This document shows positions 43,800 through 53,358 of a stretch of 64,000 nt of DNA, piece by piece (the stretch's first letter is position 1; the number at the start of each line of letters is the position of its first letter). A program made the position numbers and the translations under genes. The stretch is taken from assembly GCA_036521075.1 (NCBI GenBank), contig DATDIL010000135.1:124001-188000 (forward strand). The letters run 5' to 3'. Source of the DNA: DAIDKA01 sp036521075 (GTDB lineage: Bacteria > Pseudomonadota > Gammaproteobacteria > Steroidobacterales > Steroidobacteraceae). The notes under the pieces were generated by a model. It saw only the letters and a list, made by a program, of their open reading frames with translations. It searched no databases and had not been told where the DNA came from.

Positions 43800-44658
43800 A
43801 CACCTTGATCGCCTCCGTGACATCCGCTTTCGGGCCCAGCCTTTGCGATGCGGCGCTCATTTGCGCCGAACTGAGCTCGAGCAGCGGCGCGGGGATCTTC
43901 AGCGCTGCGGCCAGCCCCGCGGCAATCCTCACGTCCTTCGCCGCCAGGGCCAGGAGAAATCCAGCCGCATGGCGGCCGGCGATGACGTGATCTTTCATCG
44001 ACACTTCACTGTGAAAGGTCCTGCCGGTTGAGACATTCAGGATATCGATCAACTGCGTCGGGTCGATCCCGAAGGCCTTGCCGATCAGCAGCGCCTCCGC
44101 GGTCGCCTCGAAGGCCGCCGCTGACACGTAGTTATTGAGCGCCTTCATCGCATGACCAGCGCCCAATGCGCCGACTTCAAACAGGCGTTTGCCCAGCAGT
44201 TCAAGCACCGGCCTGGCGCGTGCAATGGCGCAGGCCTCGCCACCGATCATGATCGTCAGCGCGGCATCCCTCGCCCGTGGCACGCCGCCCGATACCGGGG
44301 CGTCCACCAGCAACAGGCCCAGGCCCGCGAGAGTTGCGCCGAGTTCGCGCGTACCCTCGGGCTCGGATGAGCTCATGTCGATGAGGAGCGCGCCCTTGGG
44401 CAGCTTGGCCGCGATGCCGTGTGGTCCCACCAGTACATCGCGCACGATCGCGCCGGTCGGAAGCATCGTCACGAGAATGTCCGTCCCGCGAAAGTCCTCG
44501 GGTCCCTGGGCGATACGCACCGTGGTGTCCCCGGCCACGCGGCGGGCTGCGGCGACATCAAGATCAAACACGGTGAGCGCATGTCCGGCGCGGGCGATAT
44601 GGCCCGCCATCGGGCGTCCCATCGCTCCCAGACCGACAAATCCGATGTTAATGCTCAC
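43783..44658 (-). CDS. NAD-binding 3-hydroxyisobutyrate dehydrogenase-like protein
   Basis: A 291-residue beta-hydroxyacid dehydrogenase. The N-terminal Rossmann motif is 'IGFVGLGAMGRPMAGHIARAG', the substrate loop 'VDAPVSGGVPRARDA', and the catalytic Lys is in 'GHAMKALNNYVSA'. Family members oxidise 3-hydroxyisobutyrate, tartronate semialdehyde or related acids; the exact substrate cannot be read. The start is a GTG at 44658 with AAGGAC upstream; the frame remains open to 45462 but that part is antisense to the next gene. Divergent from the 44734 gene. Confidence 0.87.
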   Translation of the reverse strand: MSINIGFVGLGAMGRPMAGHIARAGHALTVFDLDVAAARRVAGDTTVRIAQGPEDFRGTDILVTMLPTGAIVRDVLVGPHGIAAKLPKGALLIDMSSSEPEGTRELGATLAGLGLLLVDAPVSGGVPRARDAALTIMIGGEACAIARARPVLELLGKRLFEVGALGAGHAMKALNNYVSAAAFEATAEALLIGKAFGIDPTQLIDILNVSTGRTFHSEVSMKDHVIAGRHAAGFLLALAAKDVRIAAGLAAALKIPAPLLELSSAQMSAASQRLGPKADVTEAIKVWGQNS

Positions 44659-44733
44659 TCCCGTTGTCCTTGCCGGAATTCGCCTATAGGCGCCTAATTG
44701 TCGCAGCATTGGACGTCCGGTAGAAGGGGTCGA

Positions 44734-45726
44734 ATGAAACTGACCGAGGCGGGGATCCTGATTCTGGGTGCCGTGGCGTTGCTCGCCCAGCCGGTTCGCG
44801 CAGCCGACTGCGACAAGGCCTGCCTGGAGCAGATCGCGGCTGCCTATCGCGCCGCATATCTCAAGCACGATGTGACTCTCGCGCCGTTCGCGAGGCACGT
44901 GCGGTATTCCGAGAACAACGCCGAAATGGCCTTCCCGGATGGCACGTGGGATACCGTCACGCAGGAAATCGATACGCCGCTGGTGCTGTCGGATCCCGCT
45001 ACCGGCCAGATTGGCATGTACACCACGGTCCTGCAACGCCAGACCCAGGGCTTCCTGGCCGTGCGACTGCGAGTGCGCGACCGGCACATCACCGAGGTCG
45101 AGCAGATCATTGCCACCAAGCGCAATGTGAGTGCACCGCCGGTGCCCATGGGTGATGCCTTGCAATACCATCGCGATCCGGCACTGAGCGCCACGATTCC
45201 CGAGGCGCAGCGCCTGTCGCGGGCCCAGATCCGCCAGCTCGCCAATGGCTATTTCTCGACCCTGCAGTACAACACGGGCGAAATCCGCGGCACGCGGTTT
45301 GCGCCCGGCGCGGTGCGGCACGAGAACGGTGTTCCTTACAGCGACCTCGAAAAGGGCTTCAAGTCGGGCCGGTACCGCTACAACAACCGGGTGCGCGATC
45401 GCGACTGCTTCCTGGTGGATGAGGTGCGCGGCTTCACCATGTGCCGCGGCTTCATCGACCACAAGGGCGTGCTGGACGAATACAAGATGACCGACGGGAC
45501 CATCGCCAAGTCCAACTACCAGGAGCCGCAGTCCTGGGGATTTCTGGAGGCGTTCAAGGTCGATCAGGACGGCATTGTCGCGGTCGAGTCGATTTTCAGC
45601 GCCGTGCCCTACTATCTGCGCTCGCCGTGGACCCGGAAACCTGATCCCACCTACGACGCCGCGAAGGCCCCCATCACTCAGGAGGGCGCGCCCGCGACAG
45701 GCGTGACAGGCCCAGCATCGAAATGA
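44734..45726 (+). CDS. exported NTF2-like hypothetical protein
   Basis: An exported protein of about 330 residues. The signal peptide is 'AGILILGAVALLAQPVRA'; the mature start 'DCDKACLEQIAAAYRAAYLKHD' has a possible disulfide. Two similar segments, 'LEQIAAAYRAAYLKHDVT' and 'IRQLANGYFSTLQYNTGE', suggest a tandem SnoaL/NTF2-like fold, and the two further Cys ('DCFLVDE', 'TMCRGF') may bond. No catalytic motif stands out. An AGAAGGGG site precedes the ATG. Its last 53 bp overlap the 3' end of the convergent MFS gene. Confidence 0.7.
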   Translation: MKLTEAGILILGAVALLAQPVRAADCDKACLEQIAAAYRAAYLKHDVTLAPFARHVRYSENNAEMAFPDGTWDTVTQEIDTPLVLSDPATGQIGMYTTVLQRQTQGFLAVRLRVRDRHITEVEQIIATKRNVSAPPVPMGDALQYHRDPALSATIPEAQRLSRAQIRQLANGYFSTLQYNTGEIRGTRFAPGAVRHENGVPYSDLEKGFKSGRYRYNNRVRDRDCFLVDEVRGFTMCRGFIDHKGVLDEYKMTDGTIAKSNYQEPQSWGFLEAFKVDQDGIVAVESIFSAVPYYLRSPWTRKPDPTYDAAKAPITQEGAPATGVTGPASK

Positions 45727-47047
45727 CGAAGATCGCCGCGGGTGCGGCGAGACCGGCGATCACATAGGTCGGCGCGACTCCCGCGGCAATCAGCGCGCCG
45801 CCCACCAGCGGACTGACGAAGGCACCAATCCGAGCTATTGCGGAGGCCCAGCCACTGCCGGTCGCGAGAATGCTCGACGGATATAGCGATACGGCCAGCG
45901 ACACGATCGCGAATATCGAACCCCCCGTGCAGGCGCCGATCAGCAGCAGCAGGGCACCCCAGGAAACAAAGCCCGACGGTACGATCAGAAACAGCAGCAG
46001 TGCCACGGCATTGAGGGCGAAGCCGGCGGCGAGCGTGCGTTCGGCACCGAACCGGTCCATCAGCCACGCGAGCGACAGCCCCCCCACGATGCCGCCCACC
46101 TGGTTGAACGACATGGCCCGGATCGCCTGCGCCGGCAGCCAGCCGGCCCCCGTCAGCAGCGTGGGCAGCCAGCTGACGAGCAGATAAAGAACAAAGGAAT
46201 TCATCGCATAGCCGAGCCACAACAGCAGCGTCGGCGCCCGATATCGCGGCTTGAACAAGTCGCGCACCGAGCCTGCCAGCGCTTGGGCAGCCGGCCTGAG
46301 GTAGACCGTCTCGGCGATCACCCCCGGGGCGATGTTCCGCAGAATTCTGGCAATGGCCGCACTGCGCGGGCGACGATGCAGCAGGAACTTGATCGACTCC
46401 GGGCCCGTCGTGATGAGCGCGATGCTCAGCGCCAGCGGCAACGCGCCGCCAATGACGAATGTCGCCGGCCAGCCGTAGTGGGCGATGACGGTGGGCACGA
46501 GCTGACTCGCCACCAGCGCACCCGTGGCCGTATTGCAGTAGGCCAGCGTGATCAGGCTGGCCCGCCGGCGCCGCGGCATGAAGTCGGCGGTCAGGCAGTA
46601 GGCATTGGCCAGGCTCGCACCCAGCGCCGCGCCGGTGAAGAACCGGCACAACTCCATTTGCAGCGCGTTGTGCGCCAGGGCCGTGGCCAGGCAGGCCGCA
46701 CCGACGATCGCCAATGTGGCCGCCAGCACGGTGCGCCGACCATAGCGGTCGCCCAGAGGAGCCAGCAACGCCGCGCCAAGCCCCATTCCCAGCAGCGACG
46801 CCGACAGCGCAACGCTGAGCGACGCGGGGGCGATTCCCCATGCCTTGGTCAACGCGGGCACCGTGAGTGCCAGATCCTGAAGACTGTAGCCGTCACACAT
46901 CACGGCCAGGCCGCACAGCACCAGCACGTACTTCTGCAGCCCGCACAGGGGATTGGCGTCCATCAGATCGTCGATCTCGACGCCCGAGAGCAGCGCCGAG
47001 TCGGACACGGGCGCGAGCAGTGACGTTGCGACGCTCATTCGTTCCAT
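45674..47047 (-). CDS. MFS transporter, aromatic-acid:H+ symporter (AAHS) type
   Basis: A 12-helix major facilitator of about 457 residues. 'LVLCGLAVMCDGYSLQDLALTVPAL' in helix 1 and 'LGDRYGRRTVLAATL' in loop 2-3 are the AAHS signatures; 'DRFGAERTLAAGF' is the matching loop 8-9 motif. Such proteins import benzoate-like or other small organic acids. The first start considered is ATG 47047; ATG 47038 has a somewhat better ribosome site. Its 3' end overlaps the convergent exported-protein gene by 53 bp. No catabolic gene for an aromatic acid is adjacent. Confidence 0.85.
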   Translation of the reverse strand: MERMSVATSLLAPVSDSALLSGVEIDDLMDANPLCGLQKYVLVLCGLAVMCDGYSLQDLALTVPALTKAWGIAPASLSVALSASLLGMGLGAALLAPLGDRYGRRTVLAATLAIVGAACLATALAHNALQMELCRFFTGAALGASLANAYCLTADFMPRRRRASLITLAYCNTATGALVASQLVPTVIAHYGWPATFVIGGALPLALSIALITTGPESIKFLLHRRPRSAAIARILRNIAPGVIAETVYLRPAAQALAGSVRDLFKPRYRAPTLLLWLGYAMNSFVLYLLVSWLPTLLTGAGWLPAQAIRAMSFNQVGGIVGGLSLAWLMDRFGAERTLAAGFALNAVALLLFLIVPSGFVSWGALLLLIGACTGGSIFAIVSLAVSLYPSSILATGSGWASAIARIGAFVSPLVGGALIAAGVAPTYVIAGLAAPAAIFVISMLGLSRLSRARPPE

Positions 47048-47167
47048 CCTAACAACACCCTGCGCGGCAATGTTCTTGACGATAACAAATAACTCCGCCA
47101 ATAATCGGTGGTAGCGCTATCAAATTGGCCCTGAGCAGGATTCTGTCGCCGGCCCCAAGGAGCAGAA

Positions 47168-49804
47168 ATGATCGAGTTCGCAACGCGCGTGCTGACGGTC
47201 AGCATGGCACTGCTCACGGCCGTCAGCGCCAGTGCACAGGGTGCCGAAACTGCACCGTACCAGGATCTTGCGCTCTCGCCTCGGGAGCGCGCGGCCGATC
47301 TCGTGCACCGCATGACGCTGCAGGAGAAGGCCTCGCAGCTCGTCAATCAGGCGCGCGCCATCCCGCGGCTCGGTGTCCCCGCATATGACTGGTGGAGCGA
47401 GTCGCTGCACGGTGTTGCGGTGAACGGCACCACCGAGTTCCCTGAGCCGATTGGCCTTGCCGCGACCTTCGACACGCCGGCCATCCATGAAATGGCGACC
47501 GCCATTGGCGTTGAAGGACGCATCAAGCACGCCCAGGACGAACGCGATGGGCACTCCAACATTTTCGAGGGGCTGGATTTCTGGGCACCGAACGTCAACA
47601 TCTTTCGTGATCCGCGTTGGGGGCGAGGTCAGGAAACCTATGGTGAGGATCCGTTCCTGAGCGCGCGCATGGCCGTCGCGTTCGTGACGGGCATGCAGGG
47701 CACGGACCCGAACTACTATCGTGTCATTGCCACGCCGAAGCACTTCGCGGTGCACAGCGGACCGGAGCCGACCCGACATTTCGCCGACGTCGATGTGAGC
47801 AAGCATGATGAGGAAGACACCTACCTGCCGGCCTTTCGCGCGGCGGTGGTGGAAGGTCATGCCGGCTCGGTGATGTGCGCATACAACGCCATCAATGGTC
47901 AGCCGGCCTGCGCCAACGATTTCCTGTTGGAGCACACGCTGCGCGGTGCCTGGCAGTTCCAGGGCTACGTGGTCTCCGATTGCGGCGCCGTGCGTGACGT
48001 CTACGGCGGACACCGCTACCGCCCGAGCCAGCCTCAAGCCTCGGCCATTGCGCTCGAGAGCGGCATGGACAACGAGTGCATCGACTTCTTCCAGAAGGTA
48101 AAAGACGACCACGATTACCGGCCCTACATCGAGGCGGTGCAGCAGGGCTATCTGGCTGAAAGCGCCATCGACACGGCTCTGGTGCGCTTGTTCACGGCTC
48201 GCATTCGGCTCGGCATGTTCGACCCAAAGGACAAAGTGCCGTATGCGAAGCTCGATGAGAAACAGCTCGACAGCGCCGCGCACCGCAGCCTCGCGCGCCG
48301 CATGGCCAATGAATCCATGGTGCTGCTGAAGAACGATGGTGTGTTGCCGCTGAAGTCCGTGAAGCACATCCTGGTGGTCGGTCCGCTTGCCGACCAGACG
48401 GCCGTGCTGCTCGGCAACTACAACGGCATTCCCTCCCACACCGTGAGCGTGCTCGAGGGCATGCGCGCGGAGTTTCCGGGGGTCAAGCTCACCTATGTCC
48501 CGGGGACTGAGTTCCTGTCCAATGAGGGCAAGCCCGTACCGGGCTCAGTGCTGACGACGCCTGACGGGCGGCCGGGCCTCAAGGCCGAATACAGTGCGGG
48601 GCTGAGCCTCGACACACGCTCCACACTGTTCACCTCGCGCACCGAGTCCGTCGTGGATCTGAACGAGCGTAACCTTCCGGCGCAGGCGCAGGGCAAGTCG
48701 GCACTCTCGGTCCACTGGACGGGGTTCATCCGCCCCAAGCAGACAGGCGACTATCTGCTCGGTATCCGGGCCAATGGGTCCGGGAGCGTCTCCGTTGAGG
48801 ACCGGCAGATCGTGCAGATGTCCAGCGGTGGGGCCAGCCTCGGCCGGGTGCACCTGGAACAGGGCCATGCGCTGAAACTCGACGTGGAATATGGGCAGGG
48901 CGGCGGCAGGAGTCCGCAAGCCCAGCTGATCTGGGCACCCGCGAGCGACTCGCCGGATCCGGCTGCAATCAGTGCCGCCAAGGACGCCGACGTGGTGGTT
49001 GCCGTCGTCGGCATCACGAGTCGTCTGGAGGGAGAGGAGATGAAGGTCAGCCAGCCAGGCTTCCTGGGTGGGGACCGAACGAGTCTCGACATACCGAAGC
49101 AGGAGGAGGATCTGGTTCAAGCGCTCGGCGCCACCCACAAGCCCCTGGTCGTCGTGCTCATGAACGGTAGCGCGCTGGGCGCCAACTGGGAGAAGGCCCA
49201 CGCTGCGGCGATCCTCGAATCCTGGTACGCGGGCGAGGAGGGCGGGGCGGCGATTGCGCAGACCTTGAGCGGCAGGAACAATCCCGCGGGACGCCTGCCG
49301 GTCACCTTCTACAAGGACGTGCAGCAACTGCCTTCGTTCGAGGACTACTCGATGACGGGGCGCACCTATCGCTACTTCCAGGGGGAAGCGCTGTGGCCGT
49401 TCGGATACGGCCTCAGCTATACGAAGTTTCAGTACGGGGCCATGACGGTGCCGCAGGCGCCGATCAACGCAGGTGAGCCGCTGAACGTTGCGGTCACGGT
49501 GACCAACACCGGGACGCTCGCGGGGGATGAGGTCGTGCAGCTTTACCTGAATTTTCCGGATATTCCCGGCGCGCCCATTCGGGCGCTGCGCGGCTTTCAA
49601 CGCATCCATCTGGCGCCGGGCACCAGTCGGAAGGTCGAATTTCACCTGCAGCCGCGCGACCTGAGCATGGTCACCGAAGCGGGCGACATCATCGTCGCCC
49701 AGGGTCGGTACACCGTCTGGATTGGTGGCGGTCAACCCGGAACCGCAGCTGCCTCAACCAGCAGTCGCTTCGAGGTCAGCGGCCAGCTCACGTTGCCGGA
49801 ATGA
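47168..49804 (+). CDS. secreted GH3 beta-xylosidase/beta-glucosidase with PA14 domain
   Basis: An 878-residue exported glycoside hydrolase family 3 protein. Signal peptide 'VLTVSMALLTAVSASAQG'. The nucleophile Asp is in 'YVVSDCGAVRDVYGGH' near residue 270, followed by the second domain ('GRRMANESMVLLKNDGVLPL' region). A PA14 domain is inserted at about 460-590 ('LSVHWTGFIRPKQTGDYLLG'), and a fibronectin III-like domain ends the protein ('GDEVVQLYLNFPDIPG'). 'YDWWSESLHGVA' is common in xylan 1,4-beta-xylosidases, my first choice. AAGGAGCAGAA precedes the ATG. The stop overlaps the GH9 start by 4 bp. Confidence 0.88.
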   Translation: MIEFATRVLTVSMALLTAVSASAQGAETAPYQDLALSPRERAADLVHRMTLQEKASQLVNQARAIPRLGVPAYDWWSESLHGVAVNGTTEFPEPIGLAATFDTPAIHEMATAIGVEGRIKHAQDERDGHSNIFEGLDFWAPNVNIFRDPRWGRGQETYGEDPFLSARMAVAFVTGMQGTDPNYYRVIATPKHFAVHSGPEPTRHFADVDVSKHDEEDTYLPAFRAAVVEGHAGSVMCAYNAINGQPACANDFLLEHTLRGAWQFQGYVVSDCGAVRDVYGGHRYRPSQPQASAIALESGMDNECIDFFQKVKDDHDYRPYIEAVQQGYLAESAIDTALVRLFTARIRLGMFDPKDKVPYAKLDEKQLDSAAHRSLARRMANESMVLLKNDGVLPLKSVKHILVVGPLADQTAVLLGNYNGIPSHTVSVLEGMRAEFPGVKLTYVPGTEFLSNEGKPVPGSVLTTPDGRPGLKAEYSAGLSLDTRSTLFTSRTESVVDLNERNLPAQAQGKSALSVHWTGFIRPKQTGDYLLGIRANGSGSVSVEDRQIVQMSSGGASLGRVHLEQGHALKLDVEYGQGGGRSPQAQLIWAPASDSPDPAAISAAKDADVVVAVVGITSRLEGEEMKVSQPGFLGGDRTSLDIPKQEEDLVQALGATHKPLVVVLMNGSALGANWEKAHAAAILESWYAGEEGGAAIAQTLSGRNNPAGRLPVTFYKDVQQLPSFEDYSMTGRTYRYFQGEALWPFGYGLSYTKFQYGAMTVPQAPINAGEPLNVAVTVTNTGTLAGDEVVQLYLNFPDIPGAPIRALRGFQRIHLAPGTSRKVEFHLQPRDLSMVTEAGDIIVAQGRYTVWIGGGQPGTAAASTSSRFEVSGQLTLPE

Positions 49805-52182
49805 ACATCGTGCAACGAAAAGCTGCCGTCCTTGTGTACCAGAACATCTTCCACCCGGTCTTCCGCGATCAAAAAATGGGGGGCGTAGAAATCATCCTGC
49901 ACGGGGAACGCATCGCCACGGGCGGTGAGGTGCGGTTGCTGCCGACCCCCGAACAGTGGGACCCCGTTCCGGTGTTTGCAAAGCGCAAACACGGGCCCCG
50001 GGCCAATCAACTCATCGCCTACTCCGGCTATCCGGATCAGTCCTTGAGCTATCGGATCGAAGTAACCGCGGAAGGCGCCGGCTTTCGGGTGGCCGTGCAG
50101 CTCGATCATCCGCTTGCTCCGGCGCTCGTGGGGAAGGCTGGCTTCAATCTCGAGTTCCTGCCGACCGCCTACTTCGGCAAGAGCTACGGCGCCGATGCCA
50201 CCGCCGGAATCTTTCCACGGCATCCCGAAGGGCCAATGAGTCGCGACGCCAAGGGCGCGCGCGAGCCGCTGCCCATGGCTCAGGGCCGACAGATCGTGCT
50301 TTCTCCGGAGGACCCGACAACCAGGGTGAGCATCACGGCCGAAGATGGAACGCTTGCGCTCTTCGACGGCCGCACCCGCGCGCAGAAGGGCTGGTTCGTG
50401 GTGCGGCAGCTGCTGCCTGCCGACCGCACCGAGAATGCGATCGTGTGGCACGTCCATCCCCACGTCATCCCGGGTTGGGTAAGAGCCCCGGTTGTTTCCT
50501 TCAATCAGGTCGGCTACACGCCGCAACGCTTCAAAATCGCAATGATTGAAATGGACCCGCTGGACCACGCCGCCACGACGGCACGCGTGCTGCGACTGGA
50601 CTCCAAGGGTGACTACCAACCGGTCTTCCAGGATGCCATCAAACCTTGGGGCCGGTGGCTGCGTTATCAGTACGCCACCTTCGATTTCACCGCGGTGCAT
50701 GCGGCGGGGATCTACCGCATCGAATTCCAGGGGCACGCCTTTGGTCCATTTCGAATCGCGGCGGATCTGTATCGCCAGGGCGTGTGGCAGCCATCCCTGG
50801 ACACTTATCTGGCCGTGCAGATGGATCACGTCAAGGTGCGCGAGAACTACCGCGTGTGGCACGGCGCATCGCATCTGGATGATGCCCGCCAGGCACCCGT
50901 AAACTACACGCATTTCGACGGCTATTCGATGGGCGCCACGGCGGATTCCCCGTTCGCCACCGGTGCGCACATTCCCGGATTGAACCGCGGCGGCTGGTAC
51001 GACGCCGGCGACTACGATATCCGCACCCAGACTCAGGCCAAGGTGATCACCGATCTGGCCCTGGCGCGCGAATCCTTTGGCCTCGACTGGGACGAGACCA
51101 CGGTCGATGAGGCCGCAAGACTGGTGCAAATCCGTCGGCCCGATGGCGTGCCCGATGCGTTGCAACAGATCAAGCACGGAGTACTGCAGCTGCTGGGGCA
51201 GTACGCCGCCTTCGGCCATGCCATCCCCGGCATCATTGAACCGACCTTGGAGGAATACACCCATCTGGGGGATGCCGCCTCCAAGACCGACGGCAGGATC
51301 TATTCCTCAAAACTGGGGCCGCTGCAGACCGAGGGCGATTATTCGGGCGTGCCGGACGATCGCTGGGCGTTCACATCCCATACCACTGCCTTGAACTACG
51401 CGGCGGCAGCGGCCCTTGCCGCAGCCAGCCGCGTGCTGCGTGGTTACGACGATGCGCTGGCGAAACAGTGCCTGAGCACCGCCGAGGGAGTGTGGAAGGC
51501 AGAACACGGCCATCCGCCGGTCATCTTCAACTCGTTCAATACGACGGGCGGCCCGCTGGATGACGAAGAAACAAAAGCCGCCGTCGAGCTGCTGATCGCC
51601 ACCAAGGGGTCCGCCTACGCGGTGCGCCTGCGGGCGCTGCTGCCAGCCGTCCAGAAGAACTTCTCCGGCCTGGGCTGGCTCGCCGCCCGCGCATTGCCCT
51701 TCATGGACGCCGATTTCAAGCGCAGGCTGTCGGCGGCGCTCGTGGCGTTCAAGACCCGCCAGGACGTGCAGCTCGCCCGCAACCCCTTCGCAGTTCCCAT
51801 CAGCACCGGCACCTGGGGCGGCGCGGCAGTGGTCACGGATTTCGGCATGCATATGTACTATTTGCACCACGCCTTCCCCGAGGTGATTGGAATCGAGCCG
51901 ACGCTGCGTGCTTTCGACTATGTTCTCGGCCGCCATCCCGTGTCGAACGTGTCCTATGTTTCCACCGTCGGCACCGTCTCCAAACTGGTGGCCTACGGGA
52001 ACAATCGCGCCGACTACTCGTTCATCCCCGGCGGCATGATTCCCGGAGTCGTGATCATCCAGCCGGATTTTCCCGAGCTCAAAGACAACTGGCCGTTCCT
52101 GTGGTACGAGAATGAATACGTCGTGGATGCTGCCACGTCATTCATCGTCGCCGCCAATGCCGCAGCTGCACTGGCCAATTGA
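49801..52182 (+). CDS. GH9 glycosidase with N-terminal Ig domain, no signal peptide
   Basis: A 793-residue glycoside hydrolase family 9 protein. A beta domain of about 200 residues comes first, then a cellulase N-terminal Ig-like domain ('VSFNQVGYTPQRFKIAMI' near 230), then the (alpha/alpha)6 catalytic domain. The catalytic base Asp is in 'GGWYDAGDYDIRTQ' near residue 400, and the acid Glu near the C-terminus in 'WYENEYVVDAATSF'. No signal peptide is seen at the ATG, which overlaps the GH3 stop. Intracellular GH9 enzymes of the exo-glucosaminidase or beta-glucosidase type exist, so it may process imported oligosaccharides. Confidence 0.82.
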   Translation: MNIVQRKAAVLVYQNIFHPVFRDQKMGGVEIILHGERIATGGEVRLLPTPEQWDPVPVFAKRKHGPRANQLIAYSGYPDQSLSYRIEVTAEGAGFRVAVQLDHPLAPALVGKAGFNLEFLPTAYFGKSYGADATAGIFPRHPEGPMSRDAKGAREPLPMAQGRQIVLSPEDPTTRVSITAEDGTLALFDGRTRAQKGWFVVRQLLPADRTENAIVWHVHPHVIPGWVRAPVVSFNQVGYTPQRFKIAMIEMDPLDHAATTARVLRLDSKGDYQPVFQDAIKPWGRWLRYQYATFDFTAVHAAGIYRIEFQGHAFGPFRIAADLYRQGVWQPSLDTYLAVQMDHVKVRENYRVWHGASHLDDARQAPVNYTHFDGYSMGATADSPFATGAHIPGLNRGGWYDAGDYDIRTQTQAKVITDLALARESFGLDWDETTVDEAARLVQIRRPDGVPDALQQIKHGVLQLLGQYAAFGHAIPGIIEPTLEEYTHLGDAASKTDGRIYSSKLGPLQTEGDYSGVPDDRWAFTSHTTALNYAAAAALAAASRVLRGYDDALAKQCLSTAEGVWKAEHGHPPVIFNSFNTTGGPLDDEETKAAVELLIATKGSAYAVRLRALLPAVQKNFSGLGWLAARALPFMDADFKRRLSAALVAFKTRQDVQLARNPFAVPISTGTWGGAAVVTDFGMHMYYLHHAFPEVIGIEPTLRAFDYVLGRHPVSNVSYVSTVGTVSKLVAYGNNRADYSFIPGGMIPGVVIIQPDFPELKDNWPFLWYENEYVVDAATSFIVAANAAAALAN

Positions 52183-52183
52183 G

Positions 52184-52720
52184 CTACCAGTATCTGACCC
52201 GGCCGGTGTCCACGTGCACGAAGTCGGAAGCCTGGTAATACCCGACCCCGCCGCGGCGTAGCGAGCGCGCCACTGCGGCCAGGCGGGCCGTCGGGAATGA
52301 CTCTAGCCGGACATCAATGGCCTTGCCGAGCATGTGCATGCTGTGCTCGGCGACAGCGCTGCTGGACCGCCGCAACATTGCGTTGGTCTTGGGCGAGCGA
52401 TAGGCGGAGATCACATGGAACGCGTGCCCCGAGCCAACCTTGGTCCGCAGCTCAAACAGCACATCGAGCAATACGGGGTCAATGACGTGAACCTCATTGG
52501 TGCGGAAGTCACGCAACAGATGATTGACCTGCTGCAAAACCTGCGGTTGGTACTCACCGTCCTTCCAGTATGCGGCAGTCAGCTTCTCGCCGGTATGCGT
52601 GTGGACGAAGGATACTGAGCGCACGTTCGCGGTGTCCGCGATTGCAGACCCGCCCCAGATCGCCTCGGCACTGCCGCAGATGAGGGCGGCGCGTGCGATG
52701 AATCCGCGTCGATCCATCAT
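52184..52720 (-). CDS. YcbK/DUF882 family protein (M15-like peptidase fold)
   Basis: A 178-residue exported protein. It begins 'MMDRRGFIARAALICGSAEA', with a twin-Arg-like 'DRRGF' that is typical of Tat-exported DUF882 proteins. The domain has 'HVISAYRSPKTNAMLRRSS' and 'AEHSMHMLGKAIDVRLE', the zinc-ligand pattern (His...Asp, His) of D-Ala-D-Ala carboxypeptidase-like M15 enzymes, and a last 'VHVDTGRVRYW'. A role in peptidoglycan trimming is likely. Its start overlaps the TagA stop by 4 bp. Confidence 0.85.
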   Translation of the reverse strand: MMDRRGFIARAALICGSAEAIWGGSAIADTANVRSVSFVHTHTGEKLTAAYWKDGEYQPQVLQQVNHLLRDFRTNEVHVIDPVLLDVLFELRTKVGSGHAFHVISAYRSPKTNAMLRRSSSAVAEHSMHMLGKAIDVRLESFPTARLAAVARSLRRGGVGYYQASDFVHVDTGRVRYW

Positions 52721-53337
52721 GAAGTGGCGCCTGCGGGCGGTCGGAAAGCCTTTCGGGCGCGCTCGGCCCTGCTCCTGATGGCACAGCCTGCGACGTGATC
52801 GTTGAGCAGTCCGGTCGCTTGCCTGAAGGCATGTACCGTCGTAGGCCCAACGAACGCCCAGCCGAGCCGCCGCAGCTCTTGCGACAAAGCCACAGATTCA
52901 GCCGCTGCGGACGCGGTGCGCCTGGCGCTGCGTCGTTTCGGGTCTGTTGCGTAGCGCCAGACGAATGCTGCAAAGGATCCCTCGTGTTTGATCAGCTCCC
53001 GGACCCGGCGAGCATTGTTGATGACGGCTTCGATCTTGCCGCGATGACGCACGATCCCCTCATTCTGCAGTAAACGTTCGACGTCGCGTGGGGCGTAGCG
53101 GGCGATCTGGTCAAAATCGAAATTCCGAAAGGCCGCCCGAAAGTTTTCGCGCTTGGCGAGGATGGTTCGCCAGCTCAGGCCCGACTGAAAACTCTCCAGA
53201 CACATGAACTCGAACAGGCGCCGGTCATCGCCGACGGGGAAACCCCATTCGCTATCGTGATAGGCCAGGAATTGCGGTACGGCGACGCTCCAGCGACAGC
53301 GCACCAACCCATCGGGACTTTCTATGGTGGTGTTCAC
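52717..53337 (-). CDS. tag: DNA-3-methyladenine glycosylase I
   Basis: A 206-residue Tag family glycosylase, which removes 3-methyladenine from alkylated DNA. Signatures: 'RCRWSVAVPQFLAYHDSEWGFPVGDDRRLFE' (with the Cys/His of the zinc site near the N-terminus), 'ESFQSGLSWRTILAKRENFR', 'NEGIVRHRGKIEAVINNA' and 'LGWAFVGPTTVHAFRQATGLLNDH' with two more zinc ligands near 'DHVAGC'. Length agrees with the family. It overlaps the downstream YcbK-like gene and is probably co-transcribed with it. Confidence 0.92.
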   Translation of the reverse strand: MNTTIESPDGLVRCRWSVAVPQFLAYHDSEWGFPVGDDRRLFEFMCLESFQSGLSWRTILAKRENFRAAFRNFDFDQIARYAPRDVERLLQNEGIVRHRGKIEAVINNARRVRELIKHEGSFAAFVWRYATDPKRRSARRTASAAAESVALSQELRRLGWAFVGPTTVHAFRQATGLLNDHVAGCAIRSRAERARKAFRPPAGATS

Positions 53338-53358
53338 GCGGACGGGGCGCAGCCGACC

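Noticed and set aside
44659..45462. N-terminal extension of the hydroxyisobutyrate dehydrogenase frame
   Set aside because: It is antisense to the exported NTF2-like gene, and the Rossmann motif begins right after GTG 44658.
49732..51264. 510-codon minus-strand ORF across the GH3/GH9 junction
   Set aside because: Antisense to two clear glycosidases, with no recognisable domain.
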